Shown piece after piece: positions 18,501 to 26,102 of a stretch of 64,000 nt of DNA. The notes beneath the pieces are model-generated. The model was not told the origin of the DNA and did no database searches. It saw only the letters and a program-made list of their open reading frames with translations. Source of the DNA: Bacillota bacterium (GTDB lineage: Bacteria > Bacillota > UBA4882 > UBA10575); contig JAAYGU010000124.1 in the NCBI GenBank assembly GCA_012727535.1, positions 1 to 64,000 on the forward strand, read 5' to 3'. A program made the translations under genes and the position numbers. Within the stretch, counting starts at the first letter, position 1. Each line of letters begins with the position of its first letter.

Positions 18501-19122
18501 GCTCCGCTAATGGTCCCAACTGTCCCGCCAGCTCTTGTAATAGATCTTGAATCCGAAGAATATTATTCTCGGTCTCCGCCAGTTTTTTCATTGTTAAGTT
18601 TTTCTTGACTTTATATCTCATGACGCCGGCGGCTTCTTCAAAGACACTTCTCCGCTCTTCGGGGCGGAGCGAAAGAATCGCATCGATCTTCCCCTGGCTG
18701 ATTACCGAATAAGCTTCTTTACCTAAACCCGTATCAAAGAACAGCTCCTGGATATCTTTGAGCCGCACCGGAGAACGGTTGATTAAAAATTCACTCTCCC
18801 CGGACCGGTATACTCTCCGGGCTACTGCCACCTCGGTAAAGTCTAAAGGCAATGTCCCGTCCGTATTATCTAAGACTAGAGTAACTTCAGCCATCCCCAA
18901 GGGCTTCCGTGTTTCGCTGCCGGCAAAGATAATATCTTCGAAGCGGACTCCCCTTATATTGCGCAGATTATTCTCCCCCATCACCCAGCGGAGACTATCC
19001 GCAATATTACTTTTACCACTGCCGTTTGGTCCAACAATGGCGGTAATCCCTGGTTGAAACGACAATACTGTCCGGTCCGCAAAAGATTTAAATCCATGAA
19101 TTTCCAGACGTTTCAGCTGCAC
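15565..19122 (-). CDS. smc: Chromosome segregation ATPase SMC
   Basis: About 1185 residues, normal for bacterial SMC. Residues 31-39 carry Walker A (GPNGSGKSN), followed by the Q-loop region; long coiled coils flank a hinge around 500-660 (with GYFQGVKALLEAK and VITGGNIERR); the C-terminal head has the signature LSGGERAMTAIALLFAI and Walker B FCILDEIDATLDDAN. SMC with ScpAB organises and separates chromosomes. The GTG start at 19120-19122 has AGGAGG seven bases upstream and begins MQLKRLEIHGFKSF, the standard N-terminus; the 13 extra residues upstream are rejected. First gene of smc-ftsY, downstream of the sigma-factor terminator region. Confidence 0.97.
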   Translation of the reverse strand: MQLKRLEIHGFKSFADRTVLSFQPGITAIVGPNGSGKSNIADSLRWVMGENNLRNIRGVRFEDIIFAGSETRKPLGMAEVTLVLDNTDGTLPLDFTEVAVARRVYRSGESEFLINRSPVRLKDIQELFFDTGLGKEAYSVISQGKIDAILSLRPEERRSVFEEAAGVMRYKVKKNLTMKKLAETENNILRIQDLLQELAGQLGPLAEQAAKAEEYLKLQTELRKLEINHFNAELTEIKLKLQQLEEEQTEKNKELSALKAEEESLTHQVHSVKARANHMEAEIGTKQQQLLEETTLRERALGELNLFAERKRALELRLQELEAMITQQTAKAGELEEKKETLVRLVAEVEREKDRLTLEVNQLKELIAATEEKIKTVRVELNAKKQLFTDKLDQVSLLKQKIGESNVQKDVRFEKVTEVREELEALHRELAEKAEQIKEGQRRLQELQQQLADVKEQEKALAEEVNKNQTYLVRQVENNQELRGRLHGLESKLTLLTEMERSHQGYFQGVKALLEAKKEPFRREIHGIVADLIKVEKGFELALDVAMGTSLQYLVITHDRDARQAIAYLKRNSLGRATFLPLNLIEEKTDRLLEVKNVLTKYNARPATEVVLYDQRYAAIINHLLRGTIIAPDLKTAVAITEQTGKRFRLVTVEGEVIAPGGAITGGNIERRQVGLLSRKGEISRLQQEKEDLLVFMNNGLAAEKKYEEAISRLTKEYEEQKTLRETLNLDLNSALKDLEVLLAQEQSIRDRREKLQQVLVKLEEESSRQNSVVDSLEEKLKQEEAELEYTTGEINALEEWETKMVEEREQNLRVLSELASQLAGVTKEWQGKKENLQGYANSLSELTAEIRKRQLELTQAQEEMEFLVEQKTQMESKVLTTTREQAAHEAEIQNLKTSWQEALSLLNQLEERLRDRQRKNGEIVSELHRLELQLNRLRMNEESISTNLSEAYGEDWALEAIADWQAPSHPRLEITRCKRKMKELEPVNLQAIEEYQALKERVDFLSQQITDLTEARESLEKVIRVIEQTIKKRFTETFYQVRKEFIKLFEELFEGGKADLELMDPDNPLDSGIEVFAQPPGKRLQNLSLLSGGERAMTAIALLFAILRIKPSPFCILDEIDATLDDANVKRFTELLKIFSEELQFVVITHRRRTMEVADALYGVTMEEKGISKMISLELKQAAG

Positions 19123-19243
19123 AGATGCCCCTCCTGAAATATAAAATAAGTTGCAACCCATCCAATTCTATTTATTTTACCATATTTTGCGCAAAAATAC
19201 ATCAGCCATAGGCAATGGATTGTGACAAAAGTATTAGCGGCAA

Positions 19244-19271
19244 TAAAAAATCCCCGGATTTCCGGGGTTTG
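19244..19271 (-). terminator. Rho-independent terminator of the SigH-like gene
   Basis: Minus-strand stem AACCCCGGA / TCCGGGGAT followed by six T, 30 bp after the sigma-factor stop codon and before smc. Confidence 0.88.
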
Positions 19272-19298
19272 CTATCGCGCTAAGTTTTTTTCCGGCGC

Positions 19299-19991
19299 TT
19301 AACCAACATTAACCTTGATGGCTAAATCCATCCGTTTTCTCGCCTGCAAGGGCAGACAGCGGTTGAAAAGAGAACCATATTCCTCAACTAACTTTTGGAG
19401 TTTATACCGTGCCCTGGTGCGGGCATTATCAACCACTTTTTTTTCCAATTGCAAGCTTTCACTAATCTCACGGCAGTTTAAACCTTGAAGATACATCAAA
19501 AAAACTCTATATTCAACGGGCGAAAGATACGCCTCAAGCACCCGCTTTAAATGCTTAACCGATAACTTTTCCAGCACCGCCTCCAGGGGATCCGCGGACT
19601 GGTCACCAACCAAATCCAGCAAAGAGCGTGAATCTTCATCCTCAGAAGACCGGTATAAAGAGAGAGGATTGCCAGTATGGTAATGCTTGATCGTAGAAAA
19701 GTACTTTTGGATATTAATGATCCTCCTTAAGATACAGAGATAAGCAAAAGTGCTAAATTTGATCGCATATTGCTCTCCATTGTAGTTATCAATCGCCTTT
19801 AATAGGCTGATTGAACCTTCCTGCACTAAATCATCAAATTCGCCGCGTTGGTCATATTTTTTTTGGACTATATGTTTGACCATTGGCAGATACTTATCGA
19901 CCAGTTCTTCTTTGGCCGCTTCATCCTGTCCATTCCTGATCCGTTCCAGCAGCTCTAGATCTCTTTTCTGGTTTGGAGTGGCCAACCTCAA
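19299..19991 (-). CDS. sigH: RNA polymerase sigma factor, SigH-like
   Basis: About 230 residues of a sigma-70 family factor with regions 2 and 4. Region 2 shows DDLVQEGSISLLKAIDNYN and FSTFAYLCILRRIINI; the linker contains NPLSLYRSSEDEDSRSLLDLV, close in style to B. subtilis SigH (SLDKPIFDEES...RTLLDVI); region 4 has LSPVEYRVFLMYLQGLNCREISESL with a helix-turn-helix. SigH drives early sporulation genes. The TTG at 19989-19991 is chosen because AGGGGGTG lies six bases upstream; a GTG nine bases earlier overlaps that site. It lies downstream of spoVS, whose promoter matches the SigH consensus. It may be a paralogue rather than the main SigH. Confidence 0.8.
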   Translation of the reverse strand: MRLATPNQKRDLELLERIRNGQDEAAKEELVDKYLPMVKHIVQKKYDQRGEFDDLVQEGSISLLKAIDNYNGEQYAIKFSTFAYLCILRRIINIQKYFSTIKHYHTGNPLSLYRSSEDEDSRSLLDLVGDQSADPLEAVLEKLSVKHLKRVLEAYLSPVEYRVFLMYLQGLNCREISESLQLEKKVVDNARTRARYKLQKLVEEYGSLFNRCLPLQARKRMDLAIKVNVG

Positions 19992-20065
19992 CCCGTACAC
20001 CCCCTACCATTAAAGTTAAGTTCTGATCAATTTATATGGCTGGTTTGTCCCTTTTATGCTTCTAA

Positions 20066-20092
20066 ATAAAAAAAACGCCCGAACGGGCGTTA
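20066..20092 (-). terminator. Rho-independent terminator of spoVS
   Basis: Minus-strand stem AACGCCCG / CGGGCGTT with loop TT, followed by eight T, directly after the spoVS stop codon and before the SigH-like gene. Confidence 0.92.
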
Positions 20093-20095
20093 CCT

Positions 20096-20356
20096 CTAGC
20101 GTGGTTGGACTATAAACCTGATCGCTGTTCTTTCCTCTCCATCAATCACTATTTCCGAAAAAGCTGGAACACAAATTAAATTAATTCCATTAGGAGCGAC
20201 ATAACCACGGGCGATGGCGATGGCTTTGATGCTTTGATTAACAGCGCCCGCTCCGACCGCCTGAAGTTCGACACTTGTGTTTTCTCGGACGACCGCTGCC
20301 AACGCTCCTGCAACTGATTTAGGATTAGAGCTAGCTGAGACTTTTAGGATCTCCAA
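20096..20356 (-). CDS. spoVS: Stage V sporulation protein S
   Basis: An 86-residue Alba-fold-like protein with the near-invariant SpoVS sequence: LKVSASSNPKSVAGALAAV, LQAVGAGAVNQSIKAIAIARG and FSEIVIDGEERTAIRFIV. In Bacillus it is needed for late sporulation (coat and cortex assembly) and affects septation; it probably binds nucleic acid. TTG start (20354-20356) with AGGAGG nine bases upstream. A SigH-type promoter lies about 56 bp before the start codon, and a strong terminator follows. It sits between rnc and the SigH-like sigma gene. Confidence 0.96.
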   Translation of the reverse strand: MEILKVSASSNPKSVAGALAAVVRENTSVELQAVGAGAVNQSIKAIAIARGYVAPNGINLICVPAFSEIVIDGEERTAIRFIVQPR

Positions 20357-20411
20357 ATAGTTAACCCTCCTATGTAAAAAATATTAATCTATTTAATATA
20401 GTTAGATAATC

Positions 20412-20436
20412 ATTCCACAATTAGTGATAAATTCCT
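20412..20436 (-). promoter_or_regulatory. SigH-type promoter of spoVS
   Basis: Minus-strand AGGAATT (20436-20430), 14 bases, then GAAT (20415-20412), preceded by GTG. This matches the SigH consensus and spacing as I recall it from the B. subtilis spoVG promoter. It lies between the rnc stop codon and the spoVS start. Confidence 0.7.
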
Positions 20437-20458
20437 CCTTTGTTCCAATTTTTTATCC

Positions 20459-21163
20459 TTACTCTGGAAATTTAGCCAAAAATTTAAGAGCTTCCTCGGC
20501 CGCTTCCTGCTCAGCTTGTTTCTTACTTTGGCCGCTTCCTTTGCCGATCAATCTTTGCTGATCATAGACTGCCATCGTATAAATCCGGTTATGGTCGGGA
20601 CCTTCCATCTTGATTAATTGATACTGGGGAACGGAACCCTTACTCTGTAAAGCTTCTTGTAAAAGTGTCTTGGGATCAAGTGGTTGTTTATATTTATTCA
20701 TTAAGGTAAGATATGGTTCCCATTGCTCAATAATGAACGCTTTCACCTGTTCCCAACCATATTCAAGATAAACGGCCGCGATGATCGCCTCCATCGTATC
20801 GGCAAGTATGGATTTTCTTTCCCGCCCACCGTACTTATCTTCGCCGTGGCCTAACAACAAATATCGGCCGAGCTCTATTTTTTTCGCGATCTTCGCTAAG
20901 GTTTTGGCGCTAACAAGGTAAGCCCGCCATTTGGAAAGCTCCCCCTCGGATTTATGAGGGAAATGCTGATAAATATATTCACTAATCACTAACGAAAGAA
21001 CGGAGTCACCTAAAAACTCCAAACGTTCGTTGGATTCTCCCCCTGCTTCGTGACTATAAGAACGATGGGCCAGGGCCCTCATGAGCACGGGAAGTTTATT
21101 ATGAAAGAGTCCTAGTTTATTCGCTAAGTACGCTATTTTTGTTAATGGATCACCTGAATTCAT
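20459..21163 (-). CDS. rnc: Ribonuclease III
   Basis: About 234 residues. The N-terminal RNase III domain carries the signature NERLEFLGDSVLSLVISEYI and the later LADTMEAIIAAVYL with the catalytic Glu/Asp; the C-terminal double-stranded RNA-binding domain runs DPKTLLQEALQSKGSVPQY to GSGQSKKQAEQEAAEEAL. It processes rRNA and double-stranded RNA. Start set at ATG 21161-21163 (MNSGDPLTKIAYLANKLG), because the 47 residues upstream in frame are not family-like and cover an inverted repeat; AAGGGCG lies upstream. It follows fabF, as in many Firmicutes (acpP-fabF-rnc-smc-ftsY), with about 215 bp between. Confidence 0.95.
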   Translation of the reverse strand: MNSGDPLTKIAYLANKLGLFHNKLPVLMRALAHRSYSHEAGGESNERLEFLGDSVLSLVISEYIYQHFPHKSEGELSKWRAYLVSAKTLAKIAKKIELGRYLLLGHGEDKYGGRERKSILADTMEAIIAAVYLEYGWEQVKAFIIEQWEPYLTLMNKYKQPLDPKTLLQEALQSKGSVPQYQLIKMEGPDHNRIYTMAVYDQQRLIGKGSGQSKKQAEQEAAEEALKFLAKFPE

Positions 21164-21213
21164 TCTTTTTCGCCCTTCACTTCTTATTACGCTTTTTACA
21201 TTGTTCTTACTTT

Positions 21214-21256
21214 TAAAGAGCCCTGTATCATATATATGGTCTCGGGCTCTTTTTTT
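21214..21256. terminator. Hairpin between fabF and rnc
   Basis: AAAGAGCCC and GGGCTCTTT flank about 25 bases. Read on the minus strand the right side is followed by TTTAAAAG, a weak U-tract; on the plus strand by seven T. It may attenuate read-through from fabF into rnc. Confidence 0.45.
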
Positions 21257-21347
21257 AGAAGACACCACAAGAAAAGCACTACTAAAGTTTCCTTTCCTCA
21301 CCACCGAGCCCGACTTTAGATTAACCGATTAAGGCTCATAAGAACGT

Positions 21348-21370
21348 GGTCCCCCATGGCTGGGGGACCA
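21348..21370. terminator. Perfect hairpin just after fabF
   Basis: GGTCCCCC and GGGGGACC with a six-base ATGGCT-type centre, eight bases after the fabF stop codon. There is no T-run on the minus strand, so a terminator function is possible but not proven. Confidence 0.45.
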
Positions 21371-21377
21371 TCTGCAC

Positions 21378-22616
21378 CTATTGGTACCTGGCAAAAGCTA
21401 AAGTTGCATTATGACCGCCGAAGCCAAAAGAATTTGAGAGCGCACAGTTAATGGTCTGCTCCCTGGCTTTGTTGGGAACATAATCTAAGTCGCACTCCGG
21501 ATCGGGAACTTCATAGTTAATGGTCGGAGGAATAATCCCGTGTTGCAGCGCAAGTAAACAGATGATCGCTTCCACTCCCCCGGCTGCCCCCAAAAGATGT
21601 CCGGTCATAGACTTCGTGGAGCTCACAGCCAGACGCCGCGCCTCTTCTTTAAACAGCTGTTTGATAGCCTTCGTTTCCAAGAGATCATTCTGGAGCGTGG
21701 ATGTCCCGTGCGCATTAATATAATCAACCTGCTCCAGTTGCCAGCCGGCATCTTTTATCGCCATCTCCATGGCCTTCAGCGCGCCTCTTCCTTCTGGGTG
21801 GGGGGAAGTAATGTGGTAGGCATCGCCCGTGAGACCATACCCGACAATTTCACCATAAATTTTGGCGCCTCGGGCTCGAGCATGTTCAAGTTCCTCCAGA
21901 ATCAAAATACCGGCACCTTCACCCATCACAAAACCGTCCCTCGTGGCGTCAAACGGCCGACTCGCCTTTTCCGGATGAGCATTCTGTTTTGATAAGGCAC
22001 CGGCCGAAATAAAGCCAGCCATCGCCAGTCCGGTAATGGTTGCTTCGGTGCCGCCGGTAATCATCATCTGCGCATCCCCATACTGAATAATCCGCAAGGC
22101 CTCGCCAATCGCATGTGCACTAGAAGCACAAGCAGTCACTGCCGTTAAATTAGGGCCTTGTGCTCCCGTATAGATGGAAACTTGTCCGGAAGCCATATCG
22201 GGGATCATCATGGGAATAAAAAACGGACTGACCCGGCGGGGACCTTTCTCAAACAGATTCCGGGCTTGTTCTTCTAGGGTGTTCATTCCCCCAATCCCAG
22301 AACCAATTAATACCCCTATCTCGTGGGCATTCTCCTCGGTGATTTCGAAGTTGGAATCTTTCAGCGCCTGCAGGGCTGCCACGACGGCAAACTGGACAAA
22401 CCGATCCATTCGCCGCGCTTCTTTTTTCGATAAATAATCGGTTGGCTGAAAATCTTTTACCTCAGCGGCGATTTTTGTATCAAACTCAGTGGTATCAAAA
22501 GATTCTACCAGAGACACGCCAGATTTCCCCTGAATAATGTTGGACCAGAAAGTCTGTACGTCAAGTCCAAGGGAGGAGATGATGCCCATCCCGGTAACGA
22601 CTACCCTTCTTTTCAT
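21378..22616 (-). CDS. fabF: Beta-ketoacyl-ACP synthase II
   Basis: About 412 residues. Condenses acyl-ACP with malonyl-ACP in fatty-acid elongation. Catalytic Cys in the [14 protein letters not shown] motif, the two His in [15 protein letters not shown] and [15 protein letters not shown], and C-terminal [14 protein letters not shown] are all present. The start ATG 22614-22616 has AGAGGTGAG upstream and begins [17 protein letters not shown]; the seven upstream residues in frame are dropped. It is the last gene of the plsX-fabD-fabG-acpP-fabF set, with a hairpin-bearing 120-bp gap after acpP. Confidence 0.97.
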   Translation of the reverse strand: MKRRVVVTGMGIISSLGLDVQTFWSNIIQGKSGVSLVESFDTTEFDTKIAAEVKDFQPTDYLSKKEARRMDRFVQFAVVAALQALKDSNFEITEENAHEIGVLIGSGIGGMNTLEEQARNLFEKGPRRVSPFFIPMMIPDMASGQVSIYTGAQGPNLTAVTACASSAHAIGEALRIIQYGDAQMMITGGTEATITGLAMAGFISAGALSKQNAHPEKASRPFDATRDGFVMGEGAGILILEELEHARARGAKIYGEIVGYGLTGDAYHITSPHPEGRGALKAMEMAIKDAGWQLEQVDYINAHGTSTLQNDLLETKAIKQLFKEEARRLAVSSTKSMTGHLLGAAGGVEAIICLLALQHGIIPPTINYEVPDPECDLDYVPNKAREQTINCALSNSFGFGGHNATLAFARYQ

Positions 22617-22649
22617 TGGCTCACCTCTTTTAACCAAAATAAATTAACA

Positions 22650-22682
22650 ATTATAAAATACCCCACCAAATTATGGCGGGGA
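22650..22682 (-). terminator. Attenuator-like hairpin between acpP and fabF
   Basis: Minus-strand CCCCGCC / GGTGGGG stem (22681-22675 with 22667-22661), followed by TATTTTATAATT. It lies just upstream of the fabF ribosome site and may lower read-through so that acpP is made in excess. Confidence 0.5.
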
Positions 22683-22708
22683 AAAAAAGATAAGACCGTT
22701 TTGTGGTA

Positions 22709-22730
22709 AGTCCCGAGCTTACCCGGGACT
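22709..22730 (-). repeat. Hairpin downstream of acpP
   Basis: AGTCCCG (22709-22715) pairs with CGGGACT (22724-22730). It lies seven bases after the acpP stop codon. No U-tract follows on the minus strand; it may protect the abundant acpP message from decay. Confidence 0.5.
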
Positions 22731-22736
22731 CACTTC

Positions 22737-22970
22737 CTACTGATTCTCTTTAATGTATCTCACCGCATCACCAACAGTAACAATCTTTTCGGCCTCCTCA
22801 TCCGGAATTTCCATCTCAAATTCCTCTTCGAAAGCCATAATTAATTCCACTATATCCAAAGAATCTGCACCTAAATCATCTACAAAAGAGGCCTTTTCGT
22901 TTACCTCTTCCTCCTCTACCCCCAGTTGATCAACGACAATTTCCTTTACTTTTTCCAGAATCTTCTCCAA
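22737..22970 (-). CDS. acpP: Acyl carrier protein
   Basis: A 77-residue acidic helical protein. Ser in [20 protein letters not shown] is the attachment site for 4'-phosphopantetheine; it carries growing acyl chains to the Fab enzymes. The TTG start at 22968-22970 lies eight bases after GGAGG and gives the usual length of 77; the GTG at 22977-22979 overlaps the ribosome site. Flanked by fabG upstream (about 90 bp) and fabF downstream. A hairpin follows closely. Confidence 0.96.
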   Translation of the reverse strand: MEKILEKVKEIVVDQLGVEEEEVNEKASFVDDLGADSLDIVELIMAFEEEFEMEIPDEEAEKIVTVGDAVRYIKENQ

Positions 22971-23060
22971 CTGCTTCACCTCCTTCCACTATTACGTAGA
23001 CTATATAGAGTTTAATTTTGCAAAATTATAGGATTAGTTATGTTTGGCCGAATGCTTTAT

Positions 23061-23798
23061 CTACATCACCATTCCGCCATCAACATTCAAGACCTGCCCG
23101 GTGATGTATTCAGCATCGGGAGAAACTAAAAAGGTAACCGCTTTCGCGACATCCTCCGGTTTTCCCAAGCGCACGAGCGGGATCTGTTTCTCCATCTCTG
23201 CCTTGACCTTCTCCGGTAAAACATCGGTCATTTTCGATTGGATAAAACCGGGAGCTACCGCATTAGCGCGGATTCCCCGGGAAGCTACTTCTTTCGCCAC
23301 CGATTTGGTAAAGGCAATCACCCCGGCCTTTGAAGCCGCATAATTAGCTTGACCGGCATTACCAATTTCCCCAATAATCGACGCAATATTCACTATTTTT
23401 CCACTTCTACGTTTAATCATATGTTTAAGCGCAGCTTTCGTCAAGTTAAAAGTACCGGTCAAATTGATATCGATGACTTTCCGCCAATCCTCTTCGGACA
23501 TACGTAATAATAGATTATCCCGGGTAATTCCGGCATTATTCACAACAATATCAACTTGTCCAAATTGATTGAGCGTTGCTTCGACGATGCGCTCCGCATC
23601 CTGGAACCGGGAAACATCACCGGTCACCGCGAAGGTTTGGTAACCTGCTTGCATTAATTCGTCAGCCGTGGTCTGCACATCAGGCAGGAGGTCTGCCAAC
23701 ACAACCTTAGCGCCTTCGGCGGCTAACGCCTGGGCAATCGCCCGCCCGATCCCGCGCGCCGCACCGGTTACAATCGCTACTTCCTGAGCTAACTTCAT
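23061..23798 (-). CDS. fabG: 3-oxoacyl-ACP reductase
   Basis: A 245-residue short-chain dehydrogenase. It reduces 3-ketoacyl-ACP with NADPH. The cofactor motif TGAARGIGRAIAQALA, NNAGITRD, the catalytic Ser in IVNIASIIGEIGN, YAASK (Tyr and Lys) and the C-terminal ITGQVLNVDGGMVM are all in place. ATG with AAGGAGG nine bases upstream. It lies 16 bp after fabD and is part of the same operon. Confidence 0.97.
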   Translation of the reverse strand: MKLAQEVAIVTGAARGIGRAIAQALAAEGAKVVLADLLPDVQTTADELMQAGYQTFAVTGDVSRFQDAERIVEATLNQFGQVDIVVNNAGITRDNLLLRMSEEDWRKVIDINLTGTFNLTKAALKHMIKRRSGKIVNIASIIGEIGNAGQANYAASKAGVIAFTKSVAKEVASRGIRANAVAPGFIQSKMTDVLPEKVKAEMEKQIPLVRLGKPEDVAKAVTFLVSPDAEYITGQVLNVDGGMVM

Positions 23799-23813
23799 AT
23801 TACTAAACCTCCT

Positions 23814-24734
23814 TTACTTTTGCAAGTATTTTTTTAAATCCCGGCTTTCCCGCAAGGCGTAAGACTTAGCGGCGGGTAATATCTTCTTGACCATCCCAGT
23901 GAGGATCTTTCCTCCAAGTTCAAAAAATATATTACATCCTAATGAGGCCAGCTTTTCAATACTCTCCGTCCACCGAACGGGAGAATAAATTTGCTTTTCT
24001 AATAACAACGGTAATTGGTCAGAAGACAAAACCGCCTCAGCTGTTACGTTAGAGATAATTGGCGTTTTCAGTGCGGAAAAGCTTGTCTTTTTTAAGTCAA
24101 GCCGGAAGTTTTCCGCGGCTGGTTTCATGATGGGAGAGTGAAAGGCCCCTTCCACTTCCAGAGGAACAACCCTCCCCTCACCTTCCTCTTTAATTTTCTC
24201 CACTAACTGATTCACCAACTTTTTCTCCCCGGAGATGACGATTTGTGTCGGAGTGTTGTAATTGGCGAGCACAATCGTCCCCTCCGTTTGCAGGTCTTGA
24301 ACCATTTTTTCCAGTCGGTCAACTGGCAGGTTTAAAACGGCGGCCATTCCTCCCTCTACTTGTACCGCGGCCATATGTGCGGCTCGCTTCTTCACCAGTG
24401 CTAAGGCCGCGGCAAAGGAAAGAGCGCCAGCGGCAATTAAGGCAGCATATTCGCCGAGGCTATGCCCGGCAACCCAGGCGGGCTCAATTCCCTCTTCTTT
24501 TAGGAGCCGCAAGATGATATATTCGACTGTCAAAATCGCCGGTTGAGCAATTTCAGTCCGCGTCAATTGCGCGAGCGGCCCTTCAAAACAATATTGCCGT
24601 AGGGGTAAACCTGTAATCTCTTCTGCTTCGGAAAAGATCGTTTTAGCCAGCGCAAATTCTTGGTATAAGGAAGACCCCATCCCCACATACTGGGAGCCTT
24701 GGCCGGGAAAGAGAAAGGCAACTTGCTCAGACAT
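23814..24734 (-). CDS. fabD: Malonyl-CoA--ACP transacylase
   Basis: About 306 residues. Moves malonyl from CoA to ACP. Seen: AFLFPGQGSQYVGMG, the nucleophile motif GHSLGEYAALIAAGA and the later GAFHSPIM with the catalytic His. Start at ATG 24732-24734 (MSEQVAFLFPGQG): AGGAGG lies six bases upstream; another ATG three bases earlier is less well spaced. The gene overlaps the end of plsX by eight bases, so translation is coupled. Confidence 0.97.
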   Translation of the reverse strand: MSEQVAFLFPGQGSQYVGMGSSLYQEFALAKTIFSEAEEITGLPLRQYCFEGPLAQLTRTEIAQPAILTVEYIILRLLKEEGIEPAWVAGHSLGEYAALIAAGALSFAAALALVKKRAAHMAAVQVEGGMAAVLNLPVDRLEKMVQDLQTEGTIVLANYNTPTQIVISGEKKLVNQLVEKIKEEGEGRVVPLEVEGAFHSPIMKPAAENFRLDLKKTSFSALKTPIISNVTAEAVLSSDQLPLLLEKQIYSPVRWTESIEKLASLGCNIFFELGGKILTGMVKKILPAAKSYALRESRDLKKYLQK

Positions 24735-25740
24735 CATCTTCCTCCTGGTTCCGTTCTTCAATCGCAGTGCGAATTTTTCCGATCATATCTTGCTTTACCC
24801 CATTGGCTGCTGCAATAATCGCGTTTTTAAAGGCTTTGGCATCGGAACGTCCATGACTGATCAGACTCACCCCGTTAACCCCTAATAGCGGCGCACCGCC
24901 GTATTCGGAGTAATCAAAGCGGTCTTTGAGCCTCTGTAAACTTGGCTTAATGATGAGCGCTCCCATTTTCGTCCAGGCAGACTCCGTGACTGCCTCTTTC
25001 ATCATCCGAAAGAGCGCAGCAGCCATTCCTTCGGCAAACTTTAGAATGACATTACCCGTAAATCCATCACAGACCGCCACCTCGCACCGGCCCATTGGTA
25101 GATCATTACCCTCAATATTCCCGATAAATTCTAAATTACTCTCTTTAAACAGCCGGTGGGTTTCCAGGACCAGTTTATTCCCCTTCGTTTCTTCTTCGCC
25201 AATACTTAATAAGCCTATTTTCGGTGAAGCTAAACCAAGGACTGCTTCAGCATAAATCGAACCCATAATCCCAAACTGCAGAAGGTCGCGCGGGTCATTC
25301 TCCGCATTCGCTCCAGCGTCCAGCAGGACAGTCACCCCGTTTAGGGTCGGTAAAGGAATGGCAATCGCCGGTCTAGCAATCCCACGGATCCGGCCCAGAA
25401 CAAACAAGGAAGCAGTCATCGCCGCCCCCGTACTGCCGGCGGAAACGACCGCAGCCGCTTCTCCTTTCTTGACTAGCGAGTTGGCGACTACAATTGAAGA
25501 ATCACGTTTTTTACGGACCGCCACGGCGGGCTGATCTGTGATTTCCACCACTTCCCGTGCCTCTTGGATCGTGATTAACTCACGGGGAAAATCTTCTAGT
25601 TGCGATAATTCCTGATTAAGCTCCTCGCTTTTTCCGACCAAGACCGAAGGGATTTGTGCCTCCTTCGCCGCCAAAACCGCACCTAAAACTGCTGCTTTCG
25701 GTGCCAGATCACCACCCATCGCATCAACAGCAATTTGCAT
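24727..25740 (-). CDS. plsX: Phosphate acyltransferase PlsX
   Basis: A 337-residue soluble enzyme that makes acyl-phosphate from acyl-ACP for phospholipid synthesis. Typical motifs are IAVDAMGGDLAPKAAVLGA, VSAGSTGAAMTASLFVLGRI, LDAGANAENDPRDLLQFG, GNIEGNDLPMG and CDGFTGNVILKFAEG. ATG start with AGAAGGAGGTG upstream. It is the first gene of the fatty-acid operon. Its promoter carries a FapR-like operator; the fapR gene that often precedes plsX is absent here. A terminator separates it from rpmF. Confidence 0.97.
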   Translation of the reverse strand: MQIAVDAMGGDLAPKAAVLGAVLAAKEAQIPSVLVGKSEELNQELSQLEDFPRELITIQEAREVVEITDQPAVAVRKKRDSSIVVANSLVKKGEAAAVVSAGSTGAAMTASLFVLGRIRGIARPAIAIPLPTLNGVTVLLDAGANAENDPRDLLQFGIMGSIYAEAVLGLASPKIGLLSIGEEETKGNKLVLETHRLFKESNLEFIGNIEGNDLPMGRCEVAVCDGFTGNVILKFAEGMAAALFRMMKEAVTESAWTKMGALIIKPSLQRLKDRFDYSEYGGAPLLGVNGVSLISHGRSDAKAFKNAIIAAANGVKQDMIGKIRTAIEERNQEEDDV

Positions 25741-25754
25741 GGTTACACCTCCTT

Positions 25755-25771
25755 CTAGTATCTAGTACTAA
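25755..25771 (-). promoter_or_regulatory. FapR-like operator over the plsX start site
   Basis: Minus-strand TTAGTACTAGATACTAG: half-sites TTAGTA and TACTAG around a five-base centre, close to the inverted repeat known for FapR in Bacillus. It starts nine bases after the -10 element, so a bound repressor would cover the transcription start. Confidence 0.65.
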
Positions 25772-25780
25772 TATAGAATG

Positions 25781-25809
25781 AGTATAACAAAGAAAAAAGA
25801 GGGAGTAAA
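25781..25809 (-). promoter_or_regulatory. Promoter of the plsX-fab operon
   Basis: Minus-strand -35 TTTACT (25809-25804), 17-base spacer, -10 TATACT (25786-25781). The FapR-like box follows directly downstream. Confidence 0.7.
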
Positions 25810-25879
25810 GCTATTATATACTATTTTTCGGATATTTTTTTATTCCAACTCCTGTTTTCCCGTAACTTTTCGCGAGAAA

Positions 25880-25907
25880 GAAAAAAAGGTCGTTTTAAAG
25901 ACCTTTT
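25880..25907 (-). terminator. Rho-independent terminator of rpmF
   Basis: Minus-strand stem AAAGGTC / GACCTTT with an eight-base loop TTTAAAAC-type centre, continued by a T-run. It lies shortly after the rpmF stop codon and before the plsX promoter. Confidence 0.85.
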
Positions 25908-25922
25908 TCCTTTATTTTGGTT

Positions 25923-26102
25923 TTACGATTCTACCGCCACAACCTGGCGCCCCCGGTAATACCCACAACTTGGACAGGCCCGGTGGGCCAATTTAGGTGC
26001 CTGACACTGTCCACAACGGGATACCGTTGATGTTTTTAATTTCCAGTGTGTTCTACGCAGCCTCTTCTGCGTACGCGAACTTCTGCCTTTAGGATTGGCC
26101 AC
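25923..26102 (-). CDS. rpmF: 50S ribosomal protein L32
   Basis: A 59-residue ribosomal protein. N-terminal ANPKGRSSRTQKRLRRTHW is the L32 signature and four cysteines (CGQC and CPSC) form the zinc-binding version. GTG start at 26100-26102, eight bases after AGGAGG, gives the normal MANPKG N-terminus. It overlaps the end of the upstream yceD gene by about 14 bases, the standard yceD-rpmF pair, and has a terminator behind it. Confidence 0.96.
   Translation of the reverse strand: MANPKGRSSRTQKRLRRTHWKLKTSTVSRCGQCQAPKLAHRACPSCGYYRGRQVVAVES

Noticed and set aside
17906-18550. 214-codon plus-strand frame rich in Ser
   Set aside because: Antisense to the SMC coiled-coil region; Ser/Arg richness is the mirror of Glu/Leu/Lys codons.
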